A stretch of 64,000 nucleotides of DNA from Agapanthus africanus (lineage: Eukaryota; Streptophyta; Magnoliopsida; Asparagales; Amaryllidaceae): the NCBI GenBank assembly GCA_030015575.1, contig JASDDO010000006.1:103966045-104030044 (forward strand), read 5' to 3'. A model generated the notes under the pieces. It saw only the letters and a list, made by a program, of their open reading frames with translations, had not been told where the DNA came from and did not search any database. Within the stretch, counting starts at the first letter, position 1; each line of letters begins with the position of its first letter. The position numbers were made by a program, and so were the translations under genes. This document shows positions 30,186 through 42,600 of the stretch, piece by piece.

Positions 30186-32993
30186 TGTTCCCCTCCGAAA
30201 GGCGGCCTAGACTTCGCGTCTTGCCTGAGATTCGGGGCAGATGCTATTTGGTTTTATCCGTCCACATCTCCGAAGATGCCAAGTTGATTTATGGCACCGT
30301 GTATCGGAGGTTTAGACGGATATGGCCGATGTAGCAGACTTCGTCAGATTTCCCCTCAGGGTGAGGGCTTTTTGATTGTGGGGACGCTCTTTCCTGCAGG
30401 CGCAAGCCCCTGCAGTTAATTACGCTACCGCATCGCGGTAAAAACTTTCTCCTTCTCCAGAATTTCACTTCGTGTCGTGTGTGTTTGTTTTGTTTGTGGT
30501 TGCCCGTGGATTGTATACGGAGACAGAGTAATGTCGTCGCCCGTAGGGCGTGGATTAGTCTAAATCCGTATTTACTTAGATTTGGGTTTGGTGTTTTTAG
30601 TTTAAGGGTGCATTAGTCGCGTTGCGGCTAAGATCAACTTAAACGTTAGTCAAGGATACATCAGTCCTGTTTTGGACTAAGTTCAACTTGACGTGATGAT
30701 CGATTTAATATCTGGTCGTCGGGACTCGTCGCCTCTCTGACGTCGTTGAAGAATTACAACGACAGGTGTCAGAGGAGTTCAGAGATGTACCCTTGAACCG
30801 AAGTTGATTTAGGGTTTTATCATTCATTTAAATGTCTAAGGATGTGTTAGCCGTATTTGGGGCTAAGATCAACTTAAACGGGACCGTTTAGATCCGGCAA
30901 AAGAGCATTTGGAGGCTCTATTGTTCCAGTTTAGGGACGTAGTGGTCCATTTTCCAGTTTAGGGACGTGGTGGTCCATCGCCAGTTTAGGGACGTGGTGG
31001 TCCATTTTTTTCAGTTTAGGGACGTGGTGGTCCATTTTTCCAGTTTAGGGACGTGGTGGTCCAATATTAGTTTAGGGACGTCTCGGTTCGATATTAGTTT
31101 AGGGACGTCTCTGTCCGATATTAGTTTAAGGACGTTCCGGTCCGATATTAGTTTAAGGACGTTCCGGTCCGATATTAGTTTAAGGACGTTCCGGTCCAAT
31201 ATTCATATACATGGTCGTCAGGACCCATCACCCCTCCGACGTCGTTGAAGGATTACATCGATAGGTGTCAGAGGAGCTCGGAGATGTACCCTCGAACCAG
31301 ATATAGATTGATTTAAAAGAGCAATCTTTGCTCAACCGATTTGATTTAAGGACTTACGGCCAAAATTGGCCTAAGTCCAGTTGAAAATGTTCAACACCCT
31401 TATTTATCTTTTGTCTATTAGACCTGTACTAGGGCTTTTCCCCCACTTAAATAATGCATTGCATTACTTCAGGCCATTTATGCCTACTTCGATTGGGCTC
31501 TGCCCTTTTTATTGTGATGCAGATCATTTGTTTTGGTCCATTGGACCTTTCAATTGGGCTCTGCCCTTTCAAACAATGCACATCATTTTATTTATTGGAC
31601 CTGTTAAGCCTTTTAATTGGGCCTGGCCCTTCAGGAAGTGAAATGCCTTGCATTTATCAGGCGCTTTGTGCCAATCAATGAGCGCAAGCGCTTGTGGTGA
31701 GGACACGTGTCATGCTCTGGTTAGCGCAAGCGCAATAGCGCAGTGCGCTGCGCGAGTGCGCTGCGCTGTTGCGCTGTTGACACGTGGCACGTTTTGGTGA
31801 GCGCAAGCGCAAGAGCGCAGTGCGATGCGCGAGTGCGCTGCGCTGTTGCGCTGCTGACATGTGGCACGTTCTGGTGAGTTGCGCCAATTCCAGAGAGCAA
31901 AGCTCTATTTCAAGAGCGCGTAGCACAAGTTCTGTAGCTGACACGTGGCGCTCTCTTAAGAGCGCAACGGCGCAGTTTGGGAGTGCAAAGCACGAAGAAT
32001 CTTTTAGATTCAAGAACAGAAGTGCAAAGCACTGTTTGATTTCTTGATCTAATTTAGATCAAAGAAAAATAAGTTTTTTCTTTTTGTTTGAAGAACCAGA
32101 GGTTCATAAAAGTGCAAAGCACTATTTTTAATTTAGTTGTTTTCTTGTTTTCAAGAACCAGAGGTTTATAAGAAGTGCAAAGCACTATTTTCATTTATAT
32201 AAAGTTCATTGATCTTGTTTTTAGATCAATGATCTATTAGAAGAAATTTCTTCTAATTTATGAAGGTTATCTACCTTTTTCTTGGAATTTTCTCAGAGTT
32301 CTCTCTGTTTTAAGCTTCTTGACTTTTTTTTAAGAAAATGTTGATTCTTTGAATTGTGGTCTAGGGTCCTTTTTATAGTGCTCACAAATTAGTTAAATTT
32401 GTTAAAGAGATCATTCTCTGAGTGATTTGGGGAATTTTCCCTACCGTTGGATCTTTGATCCAAAGGCCTCTGTTTTACAGAAGAAAATTTTCTTGTTTTA
32501 ACATGAACAGAAAAGAATTCTTAGAAATTTAATTCTGTTTGGCGCAGATGCCCCAGCGCGTGACACGTGTCGCGCAGCGCAAAGCGCAGCGCATCTGCGC
32601 TGACACGTGTCGCGCAGCGCAGTGCTTGCACAGCTGCGCTAGCGCATGCGCTGACACGTGTCGCGCAGCGCAGTGCTTGCGCAGTGCTTGCACAGCTGCG
32701 CTAGCGCATGCGCTGACACGTGTCGCGCAGCGCAGTGCTTGCGCAGCTGAAGCGTTGCTTCATTAAAATAGAGCTTTGCTCTGATTGGGCACGCCTTCTT
32801 GGGCGCTGCGCTGATGTGTCTGCGCCGGACACGTGGCGCGTTGCGCCCAGCGCACAGAATCTGAAGCGTTGCTTCATTTATTAAAGTTTAAATTTTTCAA
32901 AGTAGAGCTTTGCTCTCATTGGGGGAAGATGAAGCGTTGCTTCATCTCCCGCCTCGGAATTTGAATAGAGCTTTGCTCTGATTGGGGTAAACA
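30186..32993 (-). repeat. 5' LTR of element B (2808 bp)
   Basis: It is collinear with 13264-16066, with the same GTTTAGGGACGT array (30925-31200), hairpin mosaic (31453-32520), GCGC/CACGTG repeats (31680-31960 and 32550-32850) and TATA box. The GCGC repeats around 32560-32740 have a different copy number and arrangement from the left LTR, showing repeat turnover after insertion. The border with element 2 is at 32993, before the duplicated CTCCC. Confidence 0.95.
32371..32377 (-). promoter_or_regulatory. TATA box of B 5' LTR
   Basis: The minus strand reads CACTATAAAAAGGACCC, about 615 bases inside the LTR. Transcription would start near 32340 and read toward gag. Confidence 0.68.
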
Positions 32994-32998
32994 CTCCC

Positions 32999-35900
32999 CA
33001 TCCCTCCTTGCTGCTGAAATTCTGCAGAAAACAACCCCTAACTTCCCTTCTCTTTTTCCTTCAAAACTCATCTCAAATTCCATCAAAATCCAAAACAAAA
33101 ACTCAAAACCAAAATCCAACTCCTACCCATTTATCATTTGCTTATCTAGCATGTATCTAGGAGCATGGAAGCTACTTTTGGAGGCTACGATTTGCATGGT
33201 AGATCTCAATTTGTGAGGTATAAATTTGTGCCCCATGGTTTGTTTGTTGATTAGTTGCTTAAATAATTTTGTTTATAAGTGTTAATTTGGTTGTTGTTGT
33301 TTGTGTGATGAATTCATGATAGGGATTGAATGCAAGTTAGGGTTTTGTGAAATTGATTTATGGTTGTGTAATGTATTTAGGCTCTTTTGACGTGTTAAAA
33401 CAAAGTTAGTAGCTAGTTGTTAGTTGTTAGTTTAAAAATTGTGATAATTACGCTAATTTGCTAACTAGGTTTTTCAAATTGGTTAAATAATTGGGTTTTA
33501 AAATATAATTAAGTTTTTCATGACTTCATTAACATTATAAATTGTAGTTTAATACTTTAGTTCATGAAAATCCAAGCTAAATTGTTCTTTGTGCATTTTT
33601 GCTATAAAATTGTTAAAATTGGGTATATTGTAAACTAGAATTTTGGGGTTAATGAAATTTATTGAGATTAAATTATGGAAATTGTTTTTATGACTTATTT
33701 AAGATATTTAATAAGTATTATGGCCACTAGATTTGTTTAAACGTAGAGTTTTATATTAAAACGGGTAATTTTTGCTTGCTAGATTTTCGGAAAAATGGCT
33801 TTTAAGGTGAATTTGGGGATTTTTGTGAATTTTAACCTATTTTATATTATAGTTAGTGTTCGTGGATGTGCAAATGAGTGTGTTTGGATTTTCTCGATGG
33901 TTTGACGTTTGTACATCGACATCGAGGGTTGGTTTGACTATTCTTGCATGCGTAGGCGATAGGTTTTGACCTATGCGTGATACGCGTGCCGATTTGATTT
34001 TCGTATGCCGTTTCAATTTCGAATTTGGTTTTAATGCGATACGGTGCGTTATGATATGTAGGTACACTTAGTGGACTTCGAGACGACAAGCAAGCGCGTG
34101 GCGACATCGGCACCGGCGAGCAAGGACCAGGTGGGTAGATTTATATCTACGGGGAGAAGTCGGGTGGATGGCGTATAGCACCCCCGTAGTCCGTAGTATA
34201 GTTCATATATATATGTTTATAAAGTTTTTTTATGATACGAGAATGTTTATTCATGATATGATTATGTGTTCATGGATTACCTTTGGCTTAGTTGCGAAAC
34301 CCTAGAGTAGTTGTTATACCCACAAACGCACACACAGACTTGCATACATTACTTTCTTATGCGTAGATGGGGATGCGGATATATGTATATACGCGTTGGT
34401 ATGGGACTATGCATATATACATTCATATACACATGCATGGATGATGAGGATAGTACTTGGGATTTAAGATGAGTCGATGAGATTTGATTTGAGGCCGTAA
34501 GATCGGTGATATGGCAGGGTTCGTATTTGAGATACGACATGACGTTGTAGCGGGTCATTGACGTAGTATTTCACACACGTGCATGCATACTTAGGAGGTA
34601 TCAGTATTGTACTAGACGTAGATCAGTACCCCGATTATGATATTTGATAAAGAGGATACCAGATGAATAGTATGATGAATGTGATATTGACCCGTACCCA
34701 GATTTGGGATGCCGTACGACGGATTTATGTACGAGCTATATATTGATGATTGATCCGCACTCTTGAATTCGGATGTCTGATTATAGATATGGTATCAGAT
34801 ATGATATTATTGAGGCGGGATCACCGACTATACATATACAGGTATGTATATGTATCGACTCAGATGATAGGCGGTTTTCTTACCTGTAGTTCAGCTTGTT
34901 AGTTCAGCCGTATCGTTTAGTGTAGTTGTTAGATTAGATTAGACTCCTACCTATTTCAAAACTAGAGGATCGTGGGTATTTTAAAAGACAGGTCAAGGGA
35001 TCTACGGATATTTCAAAAGACGCATCCTTTCTTAAAACCACCGTAGCCCTTATTTTCAAAACCCCACGATTCGTGTTATTTAAAATGGAACCATTGTTTA
35101 ATATTTAGCTCCCGCTCATTATTGTTGCTCGCTCCGCATCGCATACTTACATTGTTATTTCATATTGCATTGTTGATATTATGCTGTTAGGACACCAGCA
35201 CCATTACCGATGATACGTAAGTACCACGTACCCTTACTTGCCGGCTCACACACATCTTCATCGGTAATTGTCATGTCACGTACACCTTAGAAAATATTAT
35301 TGCTTAACTTAGCTTGATAGCTAGTAGTTTGACATGATATTAGTGTACTTACCTTATATGCCAGCTTAGATATTGTAGTTATTACTTATCACTTCATGCA
35401 TACTGTTATTCATTGTTATGCCGTATACATGGATTCTCATACCTATATTCATGGTTTTACATGCTATTGATGATTTGGACTCGGATTTCCATGAGATATT
35501 CTGGATTTGGGGGAAAACCGCAAAACTTGTATAAGCTTTTTTCCTCTCTTTTAAATAAAAAGTGTGGTTTTTCCATGATGTATGAGTCGTCCACCATGAG
35601 TTTGCTGATGGATTTCGAGACCCGATTCGAGGAGATGGAAGAACCGTTTCGGGTACATGGTGGGCCCGGTGCGGTACCCCGGGACAAGAATATCGTGTTG
35701 TTGACGTTGAGCCTGTGCAGGGGAGCACGACTGACCAGTGATTTTACCCGACGGGTCGGATATCCGGAGGATACCGTCGTGGTTTTGAGATTGATGGTAA
35801 GGGCCGGTCTGGACTGACGGCGCCCTAGATAGTGAGATTGACATACAGAGATTTTGAGGTATTGAGGTACAGAGATTGCGATACAGAGATATCGAGAGAT

Positions 35901-36883
35901 TTGGATACTTGTTTTGTGTCGATGCTAGGCACTGTTTATGCTGATTTCATTTATGATACCTCGTTTTTAGAAAGATACAGAAATCTCATTGATTTATGAC
36001 AGCAGTTTTCATCAGTACATGCATTCTTTTTCATGCATTCATACATCATCCATATGGTATATTGCTACCTGAGGCACTGGCACGGGCATATGGGATTGTA
36101 CTTGGGTTAGATATTTACCCTAGTCATTGTTATCGACTACTGGTTATATTTGAGGATTATATATTATGATCGTATGACCTAGGATTGCGTCATACATGCG
36201 ATTTCTATTCGTAGATGTTTTTCTATTCACGAGTTGGCAACTCACCCCCGTTGTGCCCCAGTTTCTTGCAGGTTTGCCGTACAGGTTTCATTACGGCTTT
36301 GCGGGCACAGTTTCGTTACTTACTAGTAGGTGGGTTTATTGGTATCGTACCCATCATATTACCTTGTATAATATTATTCATTTTTATCTAGTAAATTCCA
36401 TCAACCAAACATGTATTTATTTTTGAGATAGAGACCAATGATGTTATTCTTTCGACCTCAGAGTCGCGCATTGTATTTCTGTGGATTTCTTGTTGTTTTG
36501 AGTTTCCTTTTGAGTTTTGATCCTCGCCTTTGGCGTTGTATATTATATTACTTGTGTGTTTGTGACTGTCGATTGACGAAGAGCTAGCTTCCGCTTGGGG
36601 ATGCCTTTTATTGATTTCGTATACTATTCATGTTGTATCCCGCTTGGGGGCCAGTATTTACAAAGGAGACTCTGCCGAAATTTCCAAGAAATATTTGATG
36701 TTTTTAAAAAACGCATAATTCGACTTATGCTAATAAAAATACTTGATTTAAATTGGTTTTTCCTTCACTCTACTACTTTTCTTGGTTTGGATTTCTGGGT
36801 TTTCGGCTAACATAGATTACGTACGCCTCGAGACGTTTCGTAGTCTAAGTGCCGGTCATGTTCCGTACTTTCGGGACGTGACA
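32999..36883 (+). repeat. 5' LTR of element 2, downstream part
   Basis: It resumes the LTR after element B and matches 40278-44159 to within a few percent. It ends GGGACGTGACA at 36883. No coding sequence is recognised; open frames on either strand are mirrored in the 3' LTR and look incidental. Confidence 0.92.
34062..34130 (+). other. Exon-like cassette in element 2 5' LTR
   Basis: Acceptor-like ATGATATGTAG ends at 34061. The 69-nt segment ends AAGGACCAG, followed by GTGGGTAGAT, TTAT and ATCTAC (a 6-bp hairpin at 34135-34150), then CGGGG. The upstream inverted repeat GATAGGTTTTGACCTATG is at about 33957-33975. Confidence 0.55.
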
Positions 36884-36886
36884 AAG

Positions 36887-36900
36887 TTGGTATCAAAGCG
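36887..36900 (+). other. Primer binding site of element 2
   Basis: TTGGTATCAAAGCG lies three bases after the LTR end. It is the initiator-Met-type site, with A where element 1 has G. Confidence 0.85.
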
Positions 36901-38639
36901 TTAGGTTTTACCTTCGGAGCGTAGGATGACCCTTGGTTGATGGAATAGGGGACTAAAGTAGAGTGACGTACCGTGGGTATGTTCCACGGCATACTTACGA
37001 TATTCTACTCCACTTAAGAAGCCTTAGGATGTGCATTTCTTTGTTCAGTATTATATTCATTCCTTTTTTAGCCTCATCGGTACCAGTTATGGTTTGCTGC
37101 CACAATTGCGGGCAGGGAGAGCTACGGCTAGAGTTGCGGTCAGCATGAGCTCGTCACGAACGAGGACTGACCAGGGCGTGATTCCGGCGACACACGATTG
37201 CAGAGATGTGTCTTTTCATTGTGTTTTCGCGCCACGAGCGTTAGGTGGATTGCTGTATGAGATTACTCGGACGTGCCGATTTGCACTAGAGGATTGAGCT
37301 ACTGATAGAGGCCAGCCAGATTTTGATGACCGTTGATATATTGTCTATTCATGATGATTGAGGCACGGTTCAGCGTGCAGACGAGTGAGCCCATTATTGC
37401 TGCGAACGACGAGATATCGCCCCAGATATTGGAGCTATTGCTGTACGAGTTGTACGAAGAGATGACATAAGGTCGCTAGTCACCGAAGATGAATGACTAG
37501 GACATGTGATTCGTTCGCTACCCCGATGCAAGGTCATCAGATAGATTGATTCCAGCTAGAGACGACTTCACGCGGAGACGTTGATAGTCGACAGAGACGA
37601 TCGAGTGTCAGAAACCTATTATTCCAAGTTTAAAGTTTTCGGAAATACATGCAGGCAATTCTATGGTCCCTCTAGAAAGAATGAAACCCTAACTCGACAT
37701 AATGACCGTGTGAAAGCCTTTGAACCTTAGGGTTTGCGGCAGTTCCGCGGCGCCATTAGTGAGGCTTGGGTTTGCCCTTCTACGGCTGGACCATCGATGC
37801 TGTGGTACATACTCGATACTATTAAAGTGTACCCAAGATGTTGAGCTCTTGGAGGATTATGAGGTTTTGACGAATCGATCGGATGGTTCGACTTCATTCA
37901 GATGCTAGGTGGTGAGATGCATTCTTGGGAGACTCCAGATACGAGGATAGCCATTGGAGCTCAGTCCATGCAGCCACGACGAGACGAGTCCGAAGCAGTC
38001 GACATTAAAGAAAGTGGAGTAAAAGGTTCGTACGAGATCTTGATGAGACGAAGTTGCACTCCGCCGACATCAGAGATGCGATACGCATGCCGAGGCATTG
38101 TACTTGGATATACCTTCCAGAAGGAGTCGCGATGAGTATGCAGCCGTTCCGGAATGAGAACAGATCTAGCAAGGGACGATGACTTCCGGACAGTTCGGCA
38201 GAGACGAGATTTAGGAGAGATCTCGACAGGACCTTTCAGGGACAAATTACGAGAAGACTTGGACCCAGGAGTGGTCATGTTACGTACACCGGCAGGCCAG
38301 AGTTCAAGATCGTCGACAAGACATACTATGAGTGACCACGACAGCTGGCCAGAGATTCTTGGAGGATGTGCTTGAGAGGAACTATTCCGCCACACTTGAT
38401 TTCGGTATTTTGGGCGATCTATTCGCATGATTGATTTTGATGATTGAGTTTCATAATATTTGTTTTCATGGACCATGGTTGCACCTATTGAGTATTTACG
38501 ACTTTTGCACAGTTGTTGCACTTGATATCGTTTCCGTACCTTGGTTTCTCATATTTGTGATTTTTTGGATTTCATACGGTTGAGTTGATTTGTGCGTATA
38601 TACGTATACGATTTGGTTCTTGCACTCCGTATAGTTTAA

Positions 38640-38990
38640 ATATGCTTGCAGTGCAGTGATATGCATTTTGTGCACTTAGAAGCACTGGACTTCGATTTCG
38701 ATTGTGATACTCGTAGTTTGATTTGTGCACCTTGTGGACCTGATTGGATTTTCGCGCATGTTGAGCGCATGTTTTGAGATACGATTTTGGTGCACACCAG
38801 ATGCACTAAATCGAGATTCTTCGTGCATGTCAGATGCACCTGTTTTGCTGTCAGGCACATCTGTTGCCTTTGACAGATGTTTCGTGCACACCCAATGCAC
38901 CTAGATGTTGTTTCTGTGCATATATATGGCACATTGATGGATTTCGATTTCCGTGCCCACCAGACGCACATGGCATTCATATGCATATTT
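38640..38990. repeat. GTGCA/TGCAC-rich block of element 2
   Basis: It is homologous to 1800-2490 in reverse orientation. More than fifteen GTGCA or TGCAC words occur, several in the frame TCGTGCACACC or TGGTGCACACC. Confidence 0.65.
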
Positions 38991-39237
38991 TGGGATTGAT
39001 TTCTTATAGAGCATTACGTTTTTATAATATTTGCTTGTGTTTTCGTACTGAGCAGGACTAGTCAGAGGACAGTACCTGAATGTATTTTGCATGCATTGAT
39101 AGCTATCGAAGGGAATTCCAAAAAGCGAGCAATAGTCTCAGTATTTACCTACGTGTCTGATATGACACGAAACGTTTAAAACAAGGAAACCCTTCTAAAT
39201 TGTTTTCCAAAACGAAGGAACGTACATTTCAACCAAA

Positions 39238-39240
<3 letters not shown>

Positions 39241-39276
<36 letters not shown>
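39241..39276. repeat. (TA)n microsatellite
   Basis: About eighteen TA dinucleotides in a row. Confidence 0.97.
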
Positions 39277-39280
<4 letters not shown>

Positions 39281-39625
39281 TATTTTCTTACAATAGACGT
39301 CCGCCACTATGCAGTGCTGCGAGCATCGCACAGCGATTTGAAGAAGATTTGGCATGCATTGCTTCCAGATATTTTAATGATGTATATCATATTGATTTTC
39401 ATTTTGGAATTTAGACATTGTGTCTTCACCATGACTCTGATGATTGCGGGATGCTTGACGGAGTTTTGATTTTGAGTTACATGCTCATTTTTCATGCGCA
39501 TGCGCTGCGCTACGATTTGTTTTTATGTATTTACGATTTCGGAGCCCCGATGACTTGATGGTTTTGCGTAGATGTTTTAGTATTTGGGGAGAGTTTTAAT
39601 TTAAATTCGGGGACCGAATTTCTTT

Positions 39626-39637
39626 AAGGGGGAAGAT
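39626..39637 (+). other. Polypurine tract of element 2
   Basis: AAGGGGGAAGAT directly before the 3' LTR start TGTAACACC. Confidence 0.9.
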
Positions 39638-42600
39638 TGTAACACCTTGAAAAGTCGTTTTGGTGTTTTCTCGAAAATCGGTTAAAATTTGGTATTTTTC
39701 CGTAAATCGTCAATATAATTATTTAGCAGTTTAGGCCTAATTATACCTAATTTGGATAGAAAATTGCTAGTTTTTAGTAGCTAATGAGTTACTTATAAAT
39801 TTCTGGTCATTTAAAAAAAATTCCCTATTTTTCAATTTTTAATATTATTTTAAGCCGGTAAAAATACATTAAATTAGCGATAAATACAAATTTCTTTGGG
39901 CTAATTTTACTCTTTAGAATCATGTTAACTAAAATCTAGTTTGTAATATAATTTTTTTAGTATTTTATTTTTAGTTTTATTTCGTTATAATCGAAGAAAA
40001 CAAAAATATAATTATTTTGAACTAAAACTTGCAATTTTTGTAACTTGAGGGTTCTTTTTGCATAGAATTTTTTTGTGCAAACCCTCACACCATCACCCCC
40101 TTCTTTGACCGGGCCCCCCACCACCAAAAGCTGTCCATGTTTCCCCCCCCCCTCTTTTTGACTTTCATGTGAATGTAAAGTGAAAAATTGATTAAAATAT
40201 GTTAATTTGAGTGTATGGTTACTTTGAGAAAGGTTGGCTTTGATTTTGACGAAAACCCACATCACCCCACACTTCTCCCCATCCCTCCTTGCTGCTGAAA
40301 TTCTGCAGAAAACAGCCCCTAACTTCCCTTCTCTTTTTTCTTCAAAACTCATCTCAAATTCCATCAAAATCCAAAACAAAAACTCAAAACCAAAATCCAA
40401 CTCCTTCCCATTTCTCATTTGCCTATCTAGCATGGATCTAGGAGCATGGAAGCTACTTTTGGAGGGTAGGATTTGCATGGTAGATCTCAATTTGTGAGGT
40501 ATAAATTTGTGCCCCATGGTTTGTTTGTTGATTAGTTTCATAAATAATTTTGTTTATAAGTGTTAATTTGGTTGTTGTTGTTTGTGTGATGAATTCAAGA
40601 TAGGGATTGAATGCAAGTTAGGGTTTTGTGAAATTAGTGTATGGTTGTGTAATATATTTAGGCTCTTTTGACGTGTTAAAACAAAGTTAGTAGGTAGTTG
40701 TTAATTGTTAGTTTAAAAATTGTGATAATTACGCTAATTTGCTAACTAGGTTTTTCAAATTGGTTAAATAATTGGGTTTTAAAATATAATTAAGTTTTTC
40801 ATGACTTCATTAACATTATAAATTGTAGTTTAATACTTTAGTTCATGAAAATCCAAGCTAAATTGTTCTTTGTGCATTTTTGCTATAAAATTGTTAAAAT
40901 TGGGTATATTGTTAACTAGAATTTTGGGGTTAATGAAATTTATTGAGATTAAATTATGGAAATTGTTTTTATGACTTATTTAAGATATTTAATAAGTATT
41001 ATGGCCACTAAATTTGTTTAAACGTCGAGTTTTATATTAAAACGGGTAATTTTTGCTTACTAGATTTTCGGAATAATGGCTTTTAAGGTGAATTTGGGGT
41101 TTTTGTGAATTTTAATCTATTTTATATTATAGTTAGTGTTCGTGGATGCGCAAATGAGTGTGTTTGGGTTTTATCGATGGTTTGACGTTTGTACATCAAC
41201 ATCGAGGGTTGGTTTGACTATTCTTGCATGCGTAGGCGATAGGTTTTGACCTCTCCGTGACACGCGTGCCGATTTGATTTCCGTATGCCGCTTCGATTTC
41301 GAATTTGGTTTTAATGCGATACGGTGTGTTATGATATGTAGGTACCCCAAGCAGACTTCGAGACGACAAGCAAGCGCGTGGCGACATCGGCACCGGCGAG
41401 CAAGGACCAGGTGAGTAGATTTATATCTACGGGGAGAAGTCGGGTGGATGGCGTATAGCAGCCCCGCAGTCCGTAGTATAGTTCATATATATATGTTTAT
41501 ATAGGTGTTTTATGATACGAGAGTGTTTATTCATGATATGATTATGTGTTCATGGATTACCTTTGGGTTAGTTGCGAAACCCTAGAGTAGTTGTTATACC
41601 CACATACGCACACACAGACTTGCATACATTACTTTCTTATGCGTAGATGGGGATGTGTATATATGTATATACGCGTGGGTATGGGACTATGCATATATAC
41701 ATTCATATACACATGCATAGATGATGAGGATAGTACTTGGGATTTAAGATGAGTCGATGAGATTTGATTTGAGGCCGTAAGATCGGTGATATGGCAGGGT
41801 TCGTATTTGAGATACGACATGACGTTGTAGTAGGTCATTGACATAGTATTTCACACACGTGTATGCATATTTAGGCGGTATCAGTATTGTACTAGACGTA
41901 GATCAGTACCCCGATCATGATATTTGATTAAGAGAATACCAGATGAATAGTATGATGAATGTGATATTGACCCGTACCGAGATTTGGGATGCCGTACGAC
42001 GGATTTACGTATGAGCTATATATTGATGATTGATCCGCACTCTTGAATTCGGATGTCTGATTATAGATATGGTATCAGATATGATATTGTTGAGGCGGGA
42101 TCACCGACTATACATATACAGGTATGTATATGTATCGACTCAGATGATAGGCGGTTTTCTTACTTGTAGTTCAGCTTGTTTGTTCAGCCGTATAGTTTAG
42201 TGTAGTTGTTAGATTAGATTAGACTCCTACCTATTTCAAAACTAGCGGATCGTGGGTATTTTAAAAGACAGGTCAAGAGATCTACGGATATTTCAAAAGA
42301 CGTATCCTTTCTTAAAACCACCGTAGCCCTTATTTTCAAAACCCCACGATTCGTGTTATTTCAAATGGCACCATTGTTTAATATTTAGCTCCCGCTCATT
42401 ATGGTTGCTCGCTCCGCATCGCATACTTACATTGTTATTTCATATTGCATTGTTGATATTATGCTGTTAGGACACCAGCACCATTACCGATGATGCGTAT
42501 GTACCACGTACCCTTACTTGCCGGCTCACAGACATCTTCATCGGTAATTGCCATGTCACGTACACCTTAGAAAATATTATTGCTTAACTTAGCTTGATAG

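Larger units (their letters stand above)
13264..32993 (-). mobile_element. Ty3/gypsy Tat-lineage retrotransposon B
   Basis: The coding strand is minus. LTRs at 30186-32993 (5') and 13264-16066 (3') start TGTTTACCCC and end GGGGAACA. The 5-bp duplication CTCCC flanks the element (13259-13263 and 32994-32998). Order in the minus direction: LTR, primer site, gag, protease, reverse transcriptase, RNase H, second archaeal-type RNase H, integrase without chromodomain, a long untranslated region with tandem repeats and an antisense ORF, purine tract, LTR. The extra RNase H and the antisense ORF mark the Tat lineage (Ogre/Retand/Grande relatives). The coding region is broken at roughly five or six points. 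In the first 190 bp I count nine LTR differences, in another 125 bp only one, so the age is perhaps one to two million years at commonly used plant rates. Confidence 0.95.
36884..39637 (+). other. Internal domain of element 2, no recognised coding domain
   Basis: A 2.75-kb interior related to that of element 1. No gag, protease, reverse transcriptase or integrase motif is found. The block at about 37720-38135 translates to stretches shared with element 1 (CTQDVELLEDYEVLTNRSDGS, AIGAQSMQPR) and is the only part that looks formerly coding. The 38640-38990 part is GTGCA-rich. A TA microsatellite is at 39241-39276. Confidence 0.75.

Noticed and set aside
35366-35844. Overlapping small genes in LTR of element 2
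   Set aside because: They are mirrored at 42744-43122 in the other LTR on both strands. No start context, domain or codon bias supports coding.
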